A stretch of DNA of 64,000 nt from Thermogemmatispora sp042408735 (lineage in GTDB: Bacteria > Chloroflexota > Ktedonobacteria > Ktedonobacterales > Ktedonobacteraceae), in contig NZ_JBHOQV010000062.1 of assembly GCF_042408735.1 (NCBI RefSeq), positions 12,945 to 76,944 of the forward strand, in the 5' to 3' direction. A model generated the notes under the pieces. It was not told where the DNA came from. It was given only the letters and a program-made list of their open reading frames with translations, and did no database searches. The position numbers and the translations under genes are program-made. Below, one piece after another: positions 58,185 to 64,000 of the stretch (the first letter of the stretch is position 1; every line of letters begins with the position of its first letter).

Positions 58185-58571
58185 TTACTTGATCGTGACC
58201 TTGGCGCCCACTTCCTGGAGCTTGGCCGCGATCTGCTGGGCCTCCTCCTTGGAAACGCCTTCCTTGACGGGCTTGGGGGCACCCTCGACCAGCTCCTTGG
58301 CCTCCTTGAGGCCCAGGTTCGTCAGCTCGCGCACCACCTTAATGACCTTGATCTTCTCGGCGCCAACCTCGCTGAGAATGACGTCGAACTCGGTCTTCTC
58401 CTCCTGCTGAGCCGCGGGGGCGGCCTCAGCTGGGGCCGCTGCCGCGGGGGCAGCCGCTACCGCCACGGGAGCGGCGCTGACGCCCCACTTCTCTTGAAGC
58501 TGCTTGGTCAGCTCGACCAGCTCAAGAACGTTAAGCTTCTCAATTTCAGCAATGATGCTCTCAACGGACAT
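58185..58571 (-). CDS. rplL: 50S ribosomal protein L7/L12
   Basis: 128 residues. N-terminal dimerisation domain (IIAEIEKLNVLELVELTKQLQEKWGV), Ala/Pro hinge, and C-terminal domain with KTEFDVILSEVGAEKIKVIKVVRELTNLGLKEAKELVE. Forms the stalk that recruits translational GTPases. GAGGAGG upstream of ATG. Follows rplJ by 69 bases. Confidence 0.97.
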   Translation of the reverse strand: MSVESIIAEIEKLNVLELVELTKQLQEKWGVSAAPVAVAAAPAAAAPAEAAPAAQQEEKTEFDVILSEVGAEKIKVIKVVRELTNLGLKEAKELVEGAPKPVKEGVSKEEAQQIAAKLQEVGAKVTIK

Positions 58572-58640
58572 GGAGCAACCTCCTCGGATTCGTATGATCT
58601 TAGACTCAACTAGCCAGGCAACGGATTCTTGGATAGGCCG

Positions 58641-59186
58641 TCAGGCCGACGGCTCTTGCTGCTGTTGCTGTAGCTGCTCAGCACGCGCCTGCAGCACATA
58701 GCAGAGATCGCGCAGGGGAGCAGTCAACAGGCTGTAGGTCGTCGACAGCGGCCCTTGCAGGCCACCGACCAGTTGGGCCTGGGCAGAGGGCTTACCGCCG
58801 GTGATCCTGGCAAGAGCCTCGACGCGCTCCGGCGTCAGATGGCTGCCACCCAGGATAGCCGCCTTCAGCACCACCAGGTTCGAGGTCTGCAAGTAATCGG
58901 TGATTGCCTTGGCGGCCGCCACCTCATCGTCGTAGCCAAAGGCTACCGTGGTCTGGCCCTGAAAGATGCTCGGATCAACGGCTTGCAGCTGGTTGCGCTC
59001 CACGGCCAGGCGCAGCAGGGTGTTTTTGGCCACCTGCACCTCGACATTAAGCGGGCGCACCTTGCTGCGCAGCTCGTTCATCTCCTTGACCGAAAGCCCC
59101 TGCGTCTGAATCAGGATAGCGATCCGCGAGCGCGCCAGCTTCTCGGCCAACTCCTCGATCTTGGCCGCCTTTGCCGGTGTGGGCAT
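58641..59186 (-). CDS. rplJ: 50S ribosomal protein L10
   Basis: 181 residues. KIEELAEKLARSRIAILIQTQGLSVKEMNELR and VAKNTLLRLA mark L10; C-terminal helices bind L7/L12 dimers and end in a Gln-rich tail. Stalk base protein with the usual autoregulatory potential on its leader. AAGGAGGGG precedes the ATG. Leader of about 600 nt from the promoter at 59801-59830. Confidence 0.97.
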   Translation of the reverse strand: MPTPAKAAKIEELAEKLARSRIAILIQTQGLSVKEMNELRSKVRPLNVEVQVAKNTLLRLAVERNQLQAVDPSIFQGQTTVAFGYDDEVAAAKAITDYLQTSNLVVLKAAILGGSHLTPERVEALARITGGKPSAQAQLVGGLQGPLSTTYSLLTAPLRDLCYVLQARAEQLQQQQQEPSA

Positions 59187-59484
59187 TCCACTCTCCCCTC
59201 CTTTCTTTCCTTTTTTCGCTTCTCTTCTTTCTCGTATTGTAGGTCGCTTTAGCGCTGAAGGGACACTTAAGGCAAGAACCCCGGGCGACCTGCCGTTCCG
59301 CTTTCCTTCGGAGAGGCGTCAGGGCGCCTGGACCAGGCCGAGCAGGCCAGCCAGAATGACTGGAGAATTCTCCCTAAGCAAGCATGCACAGGGGTCGGGC
59401 GGGCCGGCCTCCGAACAAGAGGAACGGGCCACGGCACTGGATCACCGGCGGCAGAGCCTGGCCGCCGGCGCGTGCGCTCGGACA

Positions 59485-59518
59485 AGAAAAAGGGCCTTCA
59501 GGGTAGTACCGAAGGCCC
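59485..59518 (-). terminator. Intrinsic terminator/attenuator in the rplJL leader
   Basis: Minus strand: 8-bp stem GGGCCTTC/GAAGGCCC (59511-59518 with 59492-59499) followed by TTTTTCTTG. Could end rplA transcription or attenuate rplJL. Confidence 0.75.
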
Positions 59519-59725
59519 GGAGGCAAGCTTACGTTGGCAGCAGTAACGTTGGGTGGAGTGGCACGTGTGTGCAGAAAGCGTGAGGGCGACCCGGCCAGCG
59601 CCAGGTTGCCAACACGGCCCAGGTGGCACGCGCGTTGCTACCCTTCCCCTCTGCTTGACTCTGCCCACGCCCAGTGATAGCCTACCTGTCTACTGGCAAG
59701 GGGCAGAGCGCGCTCCTCGGCAAGC

Positions 59726-59743
59726 TGATACCGTACGGTATCA
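59726..59743. promoter_or_regulatory. 18-bp perfect palindrome in the rplJL leader
   Basis: TGATACCGTACGGTATCA, symmetric without spacer, about 55 bases inside the predicted transcript. Either a DNA operator or a short RNA hairpin. Confidence 0.55.
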
Positions 59744-59800
59744 TTTAGATGCCCCGGGCATACTTGCTGTCTTCGGTCGCCAGGGTTGCAGGCTGCTCAG

Positions 59801-59830
59801 ATTATAGGTGAGAGAGGGGTAGGCCGTCAA
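59801..59830 (-). promoter_or_regulatory. Promoter for rplJ-rplL
   Basis: Minus strand: -35 TTGACG (59825-59830, five of six), 18-base spacer, -10 TATAAT (59801-59806, perfect). Confidence 0.7.
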
Positions 59831-59978
59831 GCTGGCAGCCCGAGAGCCAGCAAGCCGAGGTGTGTTCGCCCTCAGGCTCGCCGCTCCCTCCAGGCCGGCC
59901 AACCGACCAGCAGGTGGAGGTGGCCAGTCAGCCCGTCAAGAGCAGCCCAGGGCCGGGCGGCCTTATCCCCTGACAGGC

Positions 59979-60686
59979 TTAGACGCGCAGGGACAGAGCC
60001 GACTGGAGATCCAGCGGCACGCCCGGCGACATCGTCGAAGCCAGAACGATATTGCGAATGTAGGCGCCTTTAGAGCTGGCAGGCTTGGCCCGCATCACCG
60101 CATCAATAATGGCGGCCACATTGGAGAGCAGGGCCTCATCGCTGAAGGAGAGCTTCCCCGCAGGCACATGCAGGAGCGCCGTGCGGTCGATGCGGAACTC
60201 CACGCGCCCGGCCTTGACCTCATTGACGGCGCGCGCCACATCCATCGTCACTGTGCCCGTCTTGGGGTTAGGCATCAGGCCACGCGGACCCAGCTTTCTA
60301 CCGAGACGCCCGATCTTCGGCATGACATCGGGAGTGGCGATGGCGACATCGAAGCCCAGCCAGTCGTTTTCAATCTGCTTGATTAAATCGTCGAGGCCGA
60401 CAAAATCGGCACCAGCGGCCTCAGCCTCGCGCGCCTTTTCGCCCTGCGCGAAGACCAGCACCTTGACATCCTTGCCGGTACCCGCCGGCAGCAAGGCCAC
60501 CCCGCGCACCATCTGGTCGGCATGGCGCGGATCAACCCCCAGGCGCATATGGACCTCAAGGGTGGGATCAAACTTGACATAGTTCATCTTCTTGAGCAGG
60601 GCAATGGCTTCCTGGGGCTGATAGAGTTTTCCCGGCTCAAGCAGCTTCAAAGCTTCAAGATATTTCTTTCCGTGTTTTTTTGGCAT
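59979..60686 (-). CDS. rplA: 50S ribosomal protein L1
   Basis: 235 residues from ATG 60686, with AAGGAGGG upstream; a GTG 78 bases further up is not supported. L1 features: MPKKHGKKYLEALKLLE, VEVHMRLGVDPRHADQMVRG-type block, VAIATPDVMPKIGRLGRKLGPRGLMPNPKTGTV. Stalk protein near the E site. Second gene after rplK. Confidence 0.97.
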   Translation of the reverse strand: MPKKHGKKYLEALKLLEPGKLYQPQEAIALLKKMNYVKFDPTLEVHMRLGVDPRHADQMVRGVALLPAGTGKDVKVLVFAQGEKAREAEAAGADFVGLDDLIKQIENDWLGFDVAIATPDVMPKIGRLGRKLGPRGLMPNPKTGTVTMDVARAVNEVKAGRVEFRIDRTALLHVPAGKLSFSDEALLSNVAAIIDAVMRAKPASSKGAYIRNIVLASTMSPGVPLDLQSALSLRV

Positions 60687-60959
60687 GACAGTCAGCCCTC
60701 CTTGTGGTAGTCTACCGCAGTGACTGGCGGGCAGATACTTTCTTACTTCCTTCCTGACCGACAACTGCCGCCTCCCTGGCTGGTTCTTCTGCCAGCGCTC
60801 TGGCGAAGAACCTTGATGCGGCCAACCTGGCCTGGTTCTGGTTGACGGGCAGCAAGAGCGGCGGGTAGGTTCCCCCTGCCCTGTCTGGAAGGCATATTCC
60901 GAGCCAGGCGGGAGCCGATCGACGTTCCGGCGTTGGAGACGAACAAGAGCGCGACAGTG

Positions 60960-61382
60960 CTAAACGATAGTGATACCCATACTGCGGGCCGTCCCCTCGA
61001 CGATGCGCTCAGCGGCCTCGATATCATGGACATTGAGGTCCTTCATCTTCAGCTGAGCGATCTCACGCAGCTTAGCGCGGTCGATCGTACCGACCTTTGT
61101 TCGGCCGGGGGTACCAGAACCCTTCTCGATGCCCGCCGCCTGTTTCAGCAAGAACGTCGTTGGCGGCGTGCGCGTTACGAAGGTGAAAGAGCGATCCTCG
61201 TAGATCGTGACCTCGGCGGGGATGATCATGCCCCGCTGGCTCTCCGTCCGGGCGTTATACTCCTTACAGAAGGCCACAATATTAATGCCCTGCGAGCCAA
61301 GCACCGTACCGACCGGAGGCGCGGGCTTGGCCTCACCGGCAGGCAGTTCTAGCCTGATGACAGCCTTGACACGTTTTGCCAT
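60960..61382 (-). CDS. rplK: 50S ribosomal protein L11
   Basis: 140 residues from ATG 61382 (GGAG five bases upstream), the standard length. KAVIRLELPAGEAKPAPPVGTVLGSQGINIVAFCKEYNARTE and PPTTFLLKQAAGIEKGSGTP are diagnostic. L11 is needed for RelA activation in stringent response, relevant to the two rel genes in the window. nusG lies upstream but is separated by a terminator. Confidence 0.97.
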   Translation of the reverse strand: MAKRVKAVIRLELPAGEAKPAPPVGTVLGSQGINIVAFCKEYNARTESQRGMIIPAEVTIYEDRSFTFVTRTPPTTFLLKQAAGIEKGSGTPGRTKVGTIDRAKLREIAQLKMKDLNVHDIEAAERIVEGTARSMGITIV

Positions 61383-61598
61383 TGTAACTCCAGCTCCCTC
61401 AACAAGCGACAATCGCAAAGTGAGTGCATCGTTATACTCATGCCAGTCCCGGCCAGGGCAGAAAGGCGAGAGCCTTGCCTGACAGCGACTGGCATTGAGC
61501 GGCGACGCCAGGGCCGAGCGGCAGGGGTCACCGAGGCGCTTTCGGCCAGAGAGCCGGAGCGCCTGGTAAGCCTGGCAGGGCAGCCCGCTGAGCGTCGC

Positions 61599-61628
61599 CA
61601 TGCCTGCACGCGCGCGCATGCAGGCATG
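61599..61628. terminator. Second hairpin behind the nusG terminator
   Basis: 10-bp perfect stem CATGCCTGCA/TGCAGGCATG (61599-61608 with 61619-61628) directly downstream of the nusG terminator on the minus strand. No U tract of its own; may be a processing site or reinforce termination. Confidence 0.45.
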
Positions 61629-61657
61629 AAAAAGTGGGAGGTTTAGCTCAACCTCCC
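61629..61657 (-). terminator. Intrinsic terminator of nusG
   Basis: Minus strand: 8-bp stem GGGAGGTT/AACCTCCC (61650-61657 with 61636-61643) followed by ACTTTTT, 17 bases after the nusG stop. Confidence 0.88.
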
Positions 61658-61673
61658 GTCTTCGCGTTGATGG

Positions 61674-62294
61674 CTAAATCTTTTCGACCTGGAGGAAGTC
61701 CAGGACTACCGGTGTCTCCCTTCCGAAGAAGGAGACGAGCACCGTGACTTTATTGCGATCCATATTGATGTCGCTGACGGTCCCAATGAAATCGGTGAAG
61801 GGGCCGTCGATGACGCGCACGCTCTGACCTTTTGTGAAGCTGATTTTCGTCTTCGGCTTCTCAGCTTCCTCAGAAACCTGCTTCAGGATCGCCCTGACTT
61901 CATGCTCCTGGAGAGGCACCGGGCGCGTTCCCGATCCGACAAAGCTGGTAACCCCCGGCGTATTGCGCACCACATACCATGACTCCTCGGTCAAGATCAT
62001 CTCGACCAGTACATAGCCAGGGAAGACCTTGCGCTGTACCGTCCGCCTCTGCCCCTGCTTGATTTCCACCTCTTCTTCCATTGGCACGACGACCCGAAAG
62101 ATCTTATCGCGCATGTTCATCGAGGCAATGCGCGCTTCGAGATGGCTCTTGACCTTATTTTCGTAGCCGGAGTAGGTGTGGATCGCGTACCAGGCGCGCT
62201 CTCCAGCACCAGGGCTACCTGACTTCGACAACGCGGCACTAAACCGCGTTTCTGAGCCAGCCCGTTCCTTGGGGTTTGGGTCATCAGCAACCAT
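61674..62294 (-). CDS. nusG: Transcription termination/antitermination factor NusG
   Basis: 206 residues. NGN domain AWYAIHTYSGYENKVKSHLEARIASMNM, FPGYVLVEMILTEESWYVVRNTPGVTSFVG, then a KOW domain KGQSVRVIDGPFTDFIGTVSDINMDRNKVTVLVSFFGRETPVVLDFLQVEKI. An N-terminal extension of about 32 polar residues precedes NGN. AGAGGGAAG upstream of ATG. Own terminator downstream. Confidence 0.97.
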   Translation of the reverse strand: MVADDPNPKERAGSETRFSAALSKSGSPGAGERAWYAIHTYSGYENKVKSHLEARIASMNMRDKIFRVVVPMEEEVEIKQGQRRTVQRKVFPGYVLVEMILTEESWYVVRNTPGVTSFVGSGTRPVPLQEHEVRAILKQVSEEAEKPKTKISFTKGQSVRVIDGPFTDFIGTVSDINMDRNKVTVLVSFFGRETPVVLDFLQVEKI

Positions 62295-62910
62295 GGTATA
62301 CTTCCCTCTTGCTTATTGCCCAGCTAAAACCTGGCAACCCAACCCACTGGCCTTCCACCCTTTGGCCACTGGGAGGGTCCCCATCCTATCCGTCCAGTCC
62401 ATTCCACAGAAATTACAACACAGAGGCGCGGGTATGTCTGCCCTCTCACTCTCCCCCACTATAGAGGCAGGCGTTCAATCGATCCGATCGGCAGGACAGC
62501 GCCCCAGCCTGACTTCAGTACGCATATTCAGGTTTAGGAACAACTGGCCAGCGCCTCCGCCACGAACCGCCCTTCAGGATCTGGAGGCCGGGCCAGGCCC
62601 CTGCAGGGTCCCGTCCTTCCTTCCTTCCATGCCTCCTTGCCTATCTGTTTGCTTGCCTGCTGGCTGATGCCGGGGGCCAGCGGTCAGGTCCGCCTGGGCC
62701 GGCAGGGGTTACCCAGGCCACCAGCGCCAAAGGCGCACGAGGTTCGCGCGTGCCGGTATCCAGCCCATGCGGCCAGATCGCCATTCAGCCTGCCACTCAG
62801 CCCGCCAGTGCCAGGTCGCTTGCCTCCACCTCTACAGAAGAGGACAGAGCCGATCACCGGCCGTATCTATCAGTCAGCAGCCCGTTCGTGCCGATGAGGA
62901 AGCGAGCGGG
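62295..62910. other. secE-nusG spacer with a long (YGNN)n tract
   Basis: About 615 bases, unusually large for this pair. The longest four-base-phased tract of the window lies at 62613-62665 (TCCT, TCCA, TGCC, TATC, TGTT, TGCT units). No gene or terminator recognised. Confidence 0.5.
62613..62665 (+). repeat. Longest four-base-phased tract
   Basis: About 13 four-base units beginning TCCT, TCCT, TCCT, TCCA and grading into TGCC, TGTT, TGCT. Imperfect, but the phase is held throughout. Confidence 0.75.
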
Positions 62911-63291
62911 CTAGCGGGCGGAGCCAGTAACCAGGCGGAAGAGCTGGAAGAGACCAATATCGACCAGCCCCAGAACGATGCCGAGAGCGAGGGAGAGCGC
63001 AATCACCGCGATGGTCATATTGCGCGCCTCCTCAAACGTTGGCCAGGTGACCTTATAGCGCAGCTCGTAGTAGGCCTCGTAGGGGAAGCGAAACAGCTTC
63101 AGCTGGAGCAAGCGAGCAAAAACGGACGGCTTCTGTTCGCGGCGTACCTCCTGCTGACGGCCCTCGCGTCGCTGCGTCATCTGCTTTGACTCCTTGCGGG
63201 CAGGAGCATCCTTCTCGCCGCGGGGATTGGCCTGCAGAACCTCGCTTGAAGCGGAAGTAGCCTTTTTCTTCTCGGCCATTTTATTTGCCAC
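62911..63291 (-). CDS. secE: Preprotein translocase subunit SecE
   Basis: 126 residues. A basic, disordered N-terminus of about 75 residues is followed by the SecE signature ELRYKVTWPTFEEARNMT and one C-terminal helix (IAVIALSLALGIVLGLVDIGLFQLF). Clamp subunit of SecYEG. Longer than minimal SecE owing to the N-terminal tail. Lies 40 bases after rpmG. Confidence 0.95.
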   Translation of the reverse strand: MANKMAEKKKATSASSEVLQANPRGEKDAPARKESKQMTQRREGRQQEVRREQKPSVFARLLQLKLFRFPYEAYYELRYKVTWPTFEEARNMTIAVIALSLALGIVLGLVDIGLFQLFRLVTGSAR

Positions 63292-63331
63292 GTTGACCCT
63301 TTCTCGATCAGGAGTGATCGTTGCCCGGCTA

Positions 63332-63502
63332 TCATCTGGTCTCGCGATGGATGGTATGCGTGCGACAGGTTGGACAGAACTTCCTCAACTCAAGGCGTTC
63401 CTGATGAGTGCGCCTGTTCTTCGACGTATGGTAGTTGCGATGCCGGCAATTGGAGCAGGCAAGAGCAACAATGATGCGATTCTCTTTGCTTTTGCTAGCC
63501 AT
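63332..63502 (-). CDS. rpmG: 50S ribosomal protein L33
   Basis: 56 residues: MASKSKENRIIVALACSNCRHRNYHTSKNRRT... ending FCPTCRTHTIHRETR, with four zinc Cys (two CxxC). Typical L33 length. GGAGAGAA lies upstream of the ATG. Position between tuf and secE matches the common tuf-rpmG-secE-nusG order. No tRNA-Trp was found beside it. Confidence 0.95.
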   Translation of the reverse strand: MASKSKENRIIVALACSNCRHRNYHTSKNRRTHQERLELRKFCPTCRTHTIHRETR

Positions 63503-63863
63503 AGTTCTCTCCGTTCAGGGATGCTACCCTCCTCTGACGGCAGTAGGAGAGGTCGCTGACCGTCAAATCACTGCGGTTCAGGGATGTGCGAAAGTCAGGA
63601 AGGGAGCGGCAGGCGAACGGGCAACGCTGGCGTTGCCGGCCAGGCGGCTCTCGGTTGGCGGCGCGCTCAGCCGGCAGCGGACTTCCCTTCCCGACCCAGA
63701 CAGACCATATATGACGAGGTCATTGGCAGCCGCCCGCACTCCGTCAGGGCCTTGAGAGCGCGCTCCTTTCGGGAGACAGCGGCCCGCAGCAGAGGCGGTC
63801 AGCAGAGACGGGCGCCAGCCAGCGACCGGCAGGGAGGCAGCCAGGCCTGGCCAGGCCGTATGC
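63503..63863. other. tuf-rpmG intergenic region
   Basis: About 360 bases. No tRNA gene (no GTTCGA T-arm in either strand), no U-tract terminator, and no strong promoter recognised. Contains CATATATG near 63708 of unclear meaning. Confidence 0.4.
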
Positions 63864-64000
63864 TTATTCGAGCACCTCGGTGCAGACGCCCGCGCCGACG
63901 GTGCGGCCCCCCTCGCGAATGGCAAAGCGCACTCCCGCCTCCATCGCCACCGGATAGATCAGCTCCACCGTCATGTTCACATGGTCCCCCGGCATCACCA
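63864..64000 (-). CDS. tuf: Elongation factor Tu (C-terminal 45 codons only)
   Basis: Cut by the right edge. The visible end reads MPGDHVNMTVELIYPVAMEA ... FAIREGGRTVGAGVCTEVLE, the conserved domain III terminus of EF-Tu, then TAA. The rest lies outside the window. Confidence 0.97.
   Translation of the reverse strand, partial: VMPGDHVNMTVELIYPVAMEAGVRFAIREGGRTVGAGVCTEVLE

Larger units (their letters stand above)
59187..59978 (-). other. Long rplJL leader: promoter, palindrome and attenuator
   Basis: Between rplA and rplJ (both minus). A strong promoter (59801-59830) lies just after rplA. Downstream are an 18-bp perfect palindrome (59726-59743) and an intrinsic terminator (59485-59518), then about 300 more bases to rplJ. 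A terminator between promoter and gene suggests attenuation. I did not convincingly match the canonical L10 leader consensus. Confidence 0.55.

Noticed and set aside
63503..63863. tRNA-Trp between tuf and rpmG, as in many bacteria
   Set aside because: No T-arm GTTCGA or acceptor pairing found on either strand.

Overview
The window is high-GC bacterial DNA. It most likely comes from a Chloroflexota member of the Ktedonobacteria, perhaps Thermogemmatispora-like. I infer this from gene content and did not compute it: zinc-ribbon Ser/Thr kinases with FRDLKP catalytic loops fused to WD40 or TPR repeats, a DUF2851 protein, a mesh of cytochrome c maturation genes, and an IscB/omega-RNA remnant (iscB loci are known to be abundant in Ktedonobacter). 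No rRNA, tRNA, CRISPR array or intact transposase was seen.

Layout. 1-5563 (+): end of a Ccm System I cluster (ccmH-like, small ccmI-like, a membrane-anchored carboxypeptidase-regulatory-like protein, ccmA, ccmB, ccmC, ccmD) and a DUF3054 membrane protein. 6193-12177 (+): an acidic coiled-coil protein, DUF2851, an rRNA pseudouridine synthase, and a histidine kinase fused to a LuxR HTH. 12335-18223 (-): two full-length RelA/SpoT paralogues in tandem, the downstream one with an eroded hydrolase site; each has a near-consensus sigma-70 type promoter. 18631-23503: a zinc-ribbon protein with a TTG start, tgt and lipM on +, and a DUF488/partner pair on -. 23872-28103 (+): a degenerate GT2 and a GT2 plus GT39-like fusion. 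28115-38868: MBL hydrolase, two repeat-bearing kinases, a class A PBP, rsmA and two uncharacterised proteins.

39260-43411 (+) is a fatty-acid initiation block, accC-fabF-accB. The 777 bases between fabF and accB hold the most interesting object here: a densely base-paired region resembling an omega RNA (HEARO) that leads directly into a roughly 100-codon fossil of IscB. The fossil keeps only the N-terminal VFVLDK start and the C-terminal GFRTGDLVRA region, has lost RuvC and HNH, and reads in frame, without a stop, into accB.

43699-51253: an LLM-class oxidoreductase, two APC permeases with distinct promoters and dyads, a divergent glutamine-synthetase-like enzyme, and a coiled-coil zinc-ribbon protein. 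51673-56314 (-): L,D-transpeptidase, family 4 uracil-DNA glycosylase, and PNPase with an RGG-rich tail. 57459-64000 (-): translation and transcription block rpsO, rplL, rplJ, rplA, rplK, nusG, secE, rpmG, tuf (partial), with intrinsic terminators after nusG and inside the long rplJL leader.

A recurring unexplained feature is a set of imperfect four-base-phased tracts, nearly all of the form (YGNN)n on one strand, confined to intergenic DNA throughout the window. Start codons were chosen on Shine-Dalgarno quality and family alignment. All family assignments are by eye; no database search was possible.
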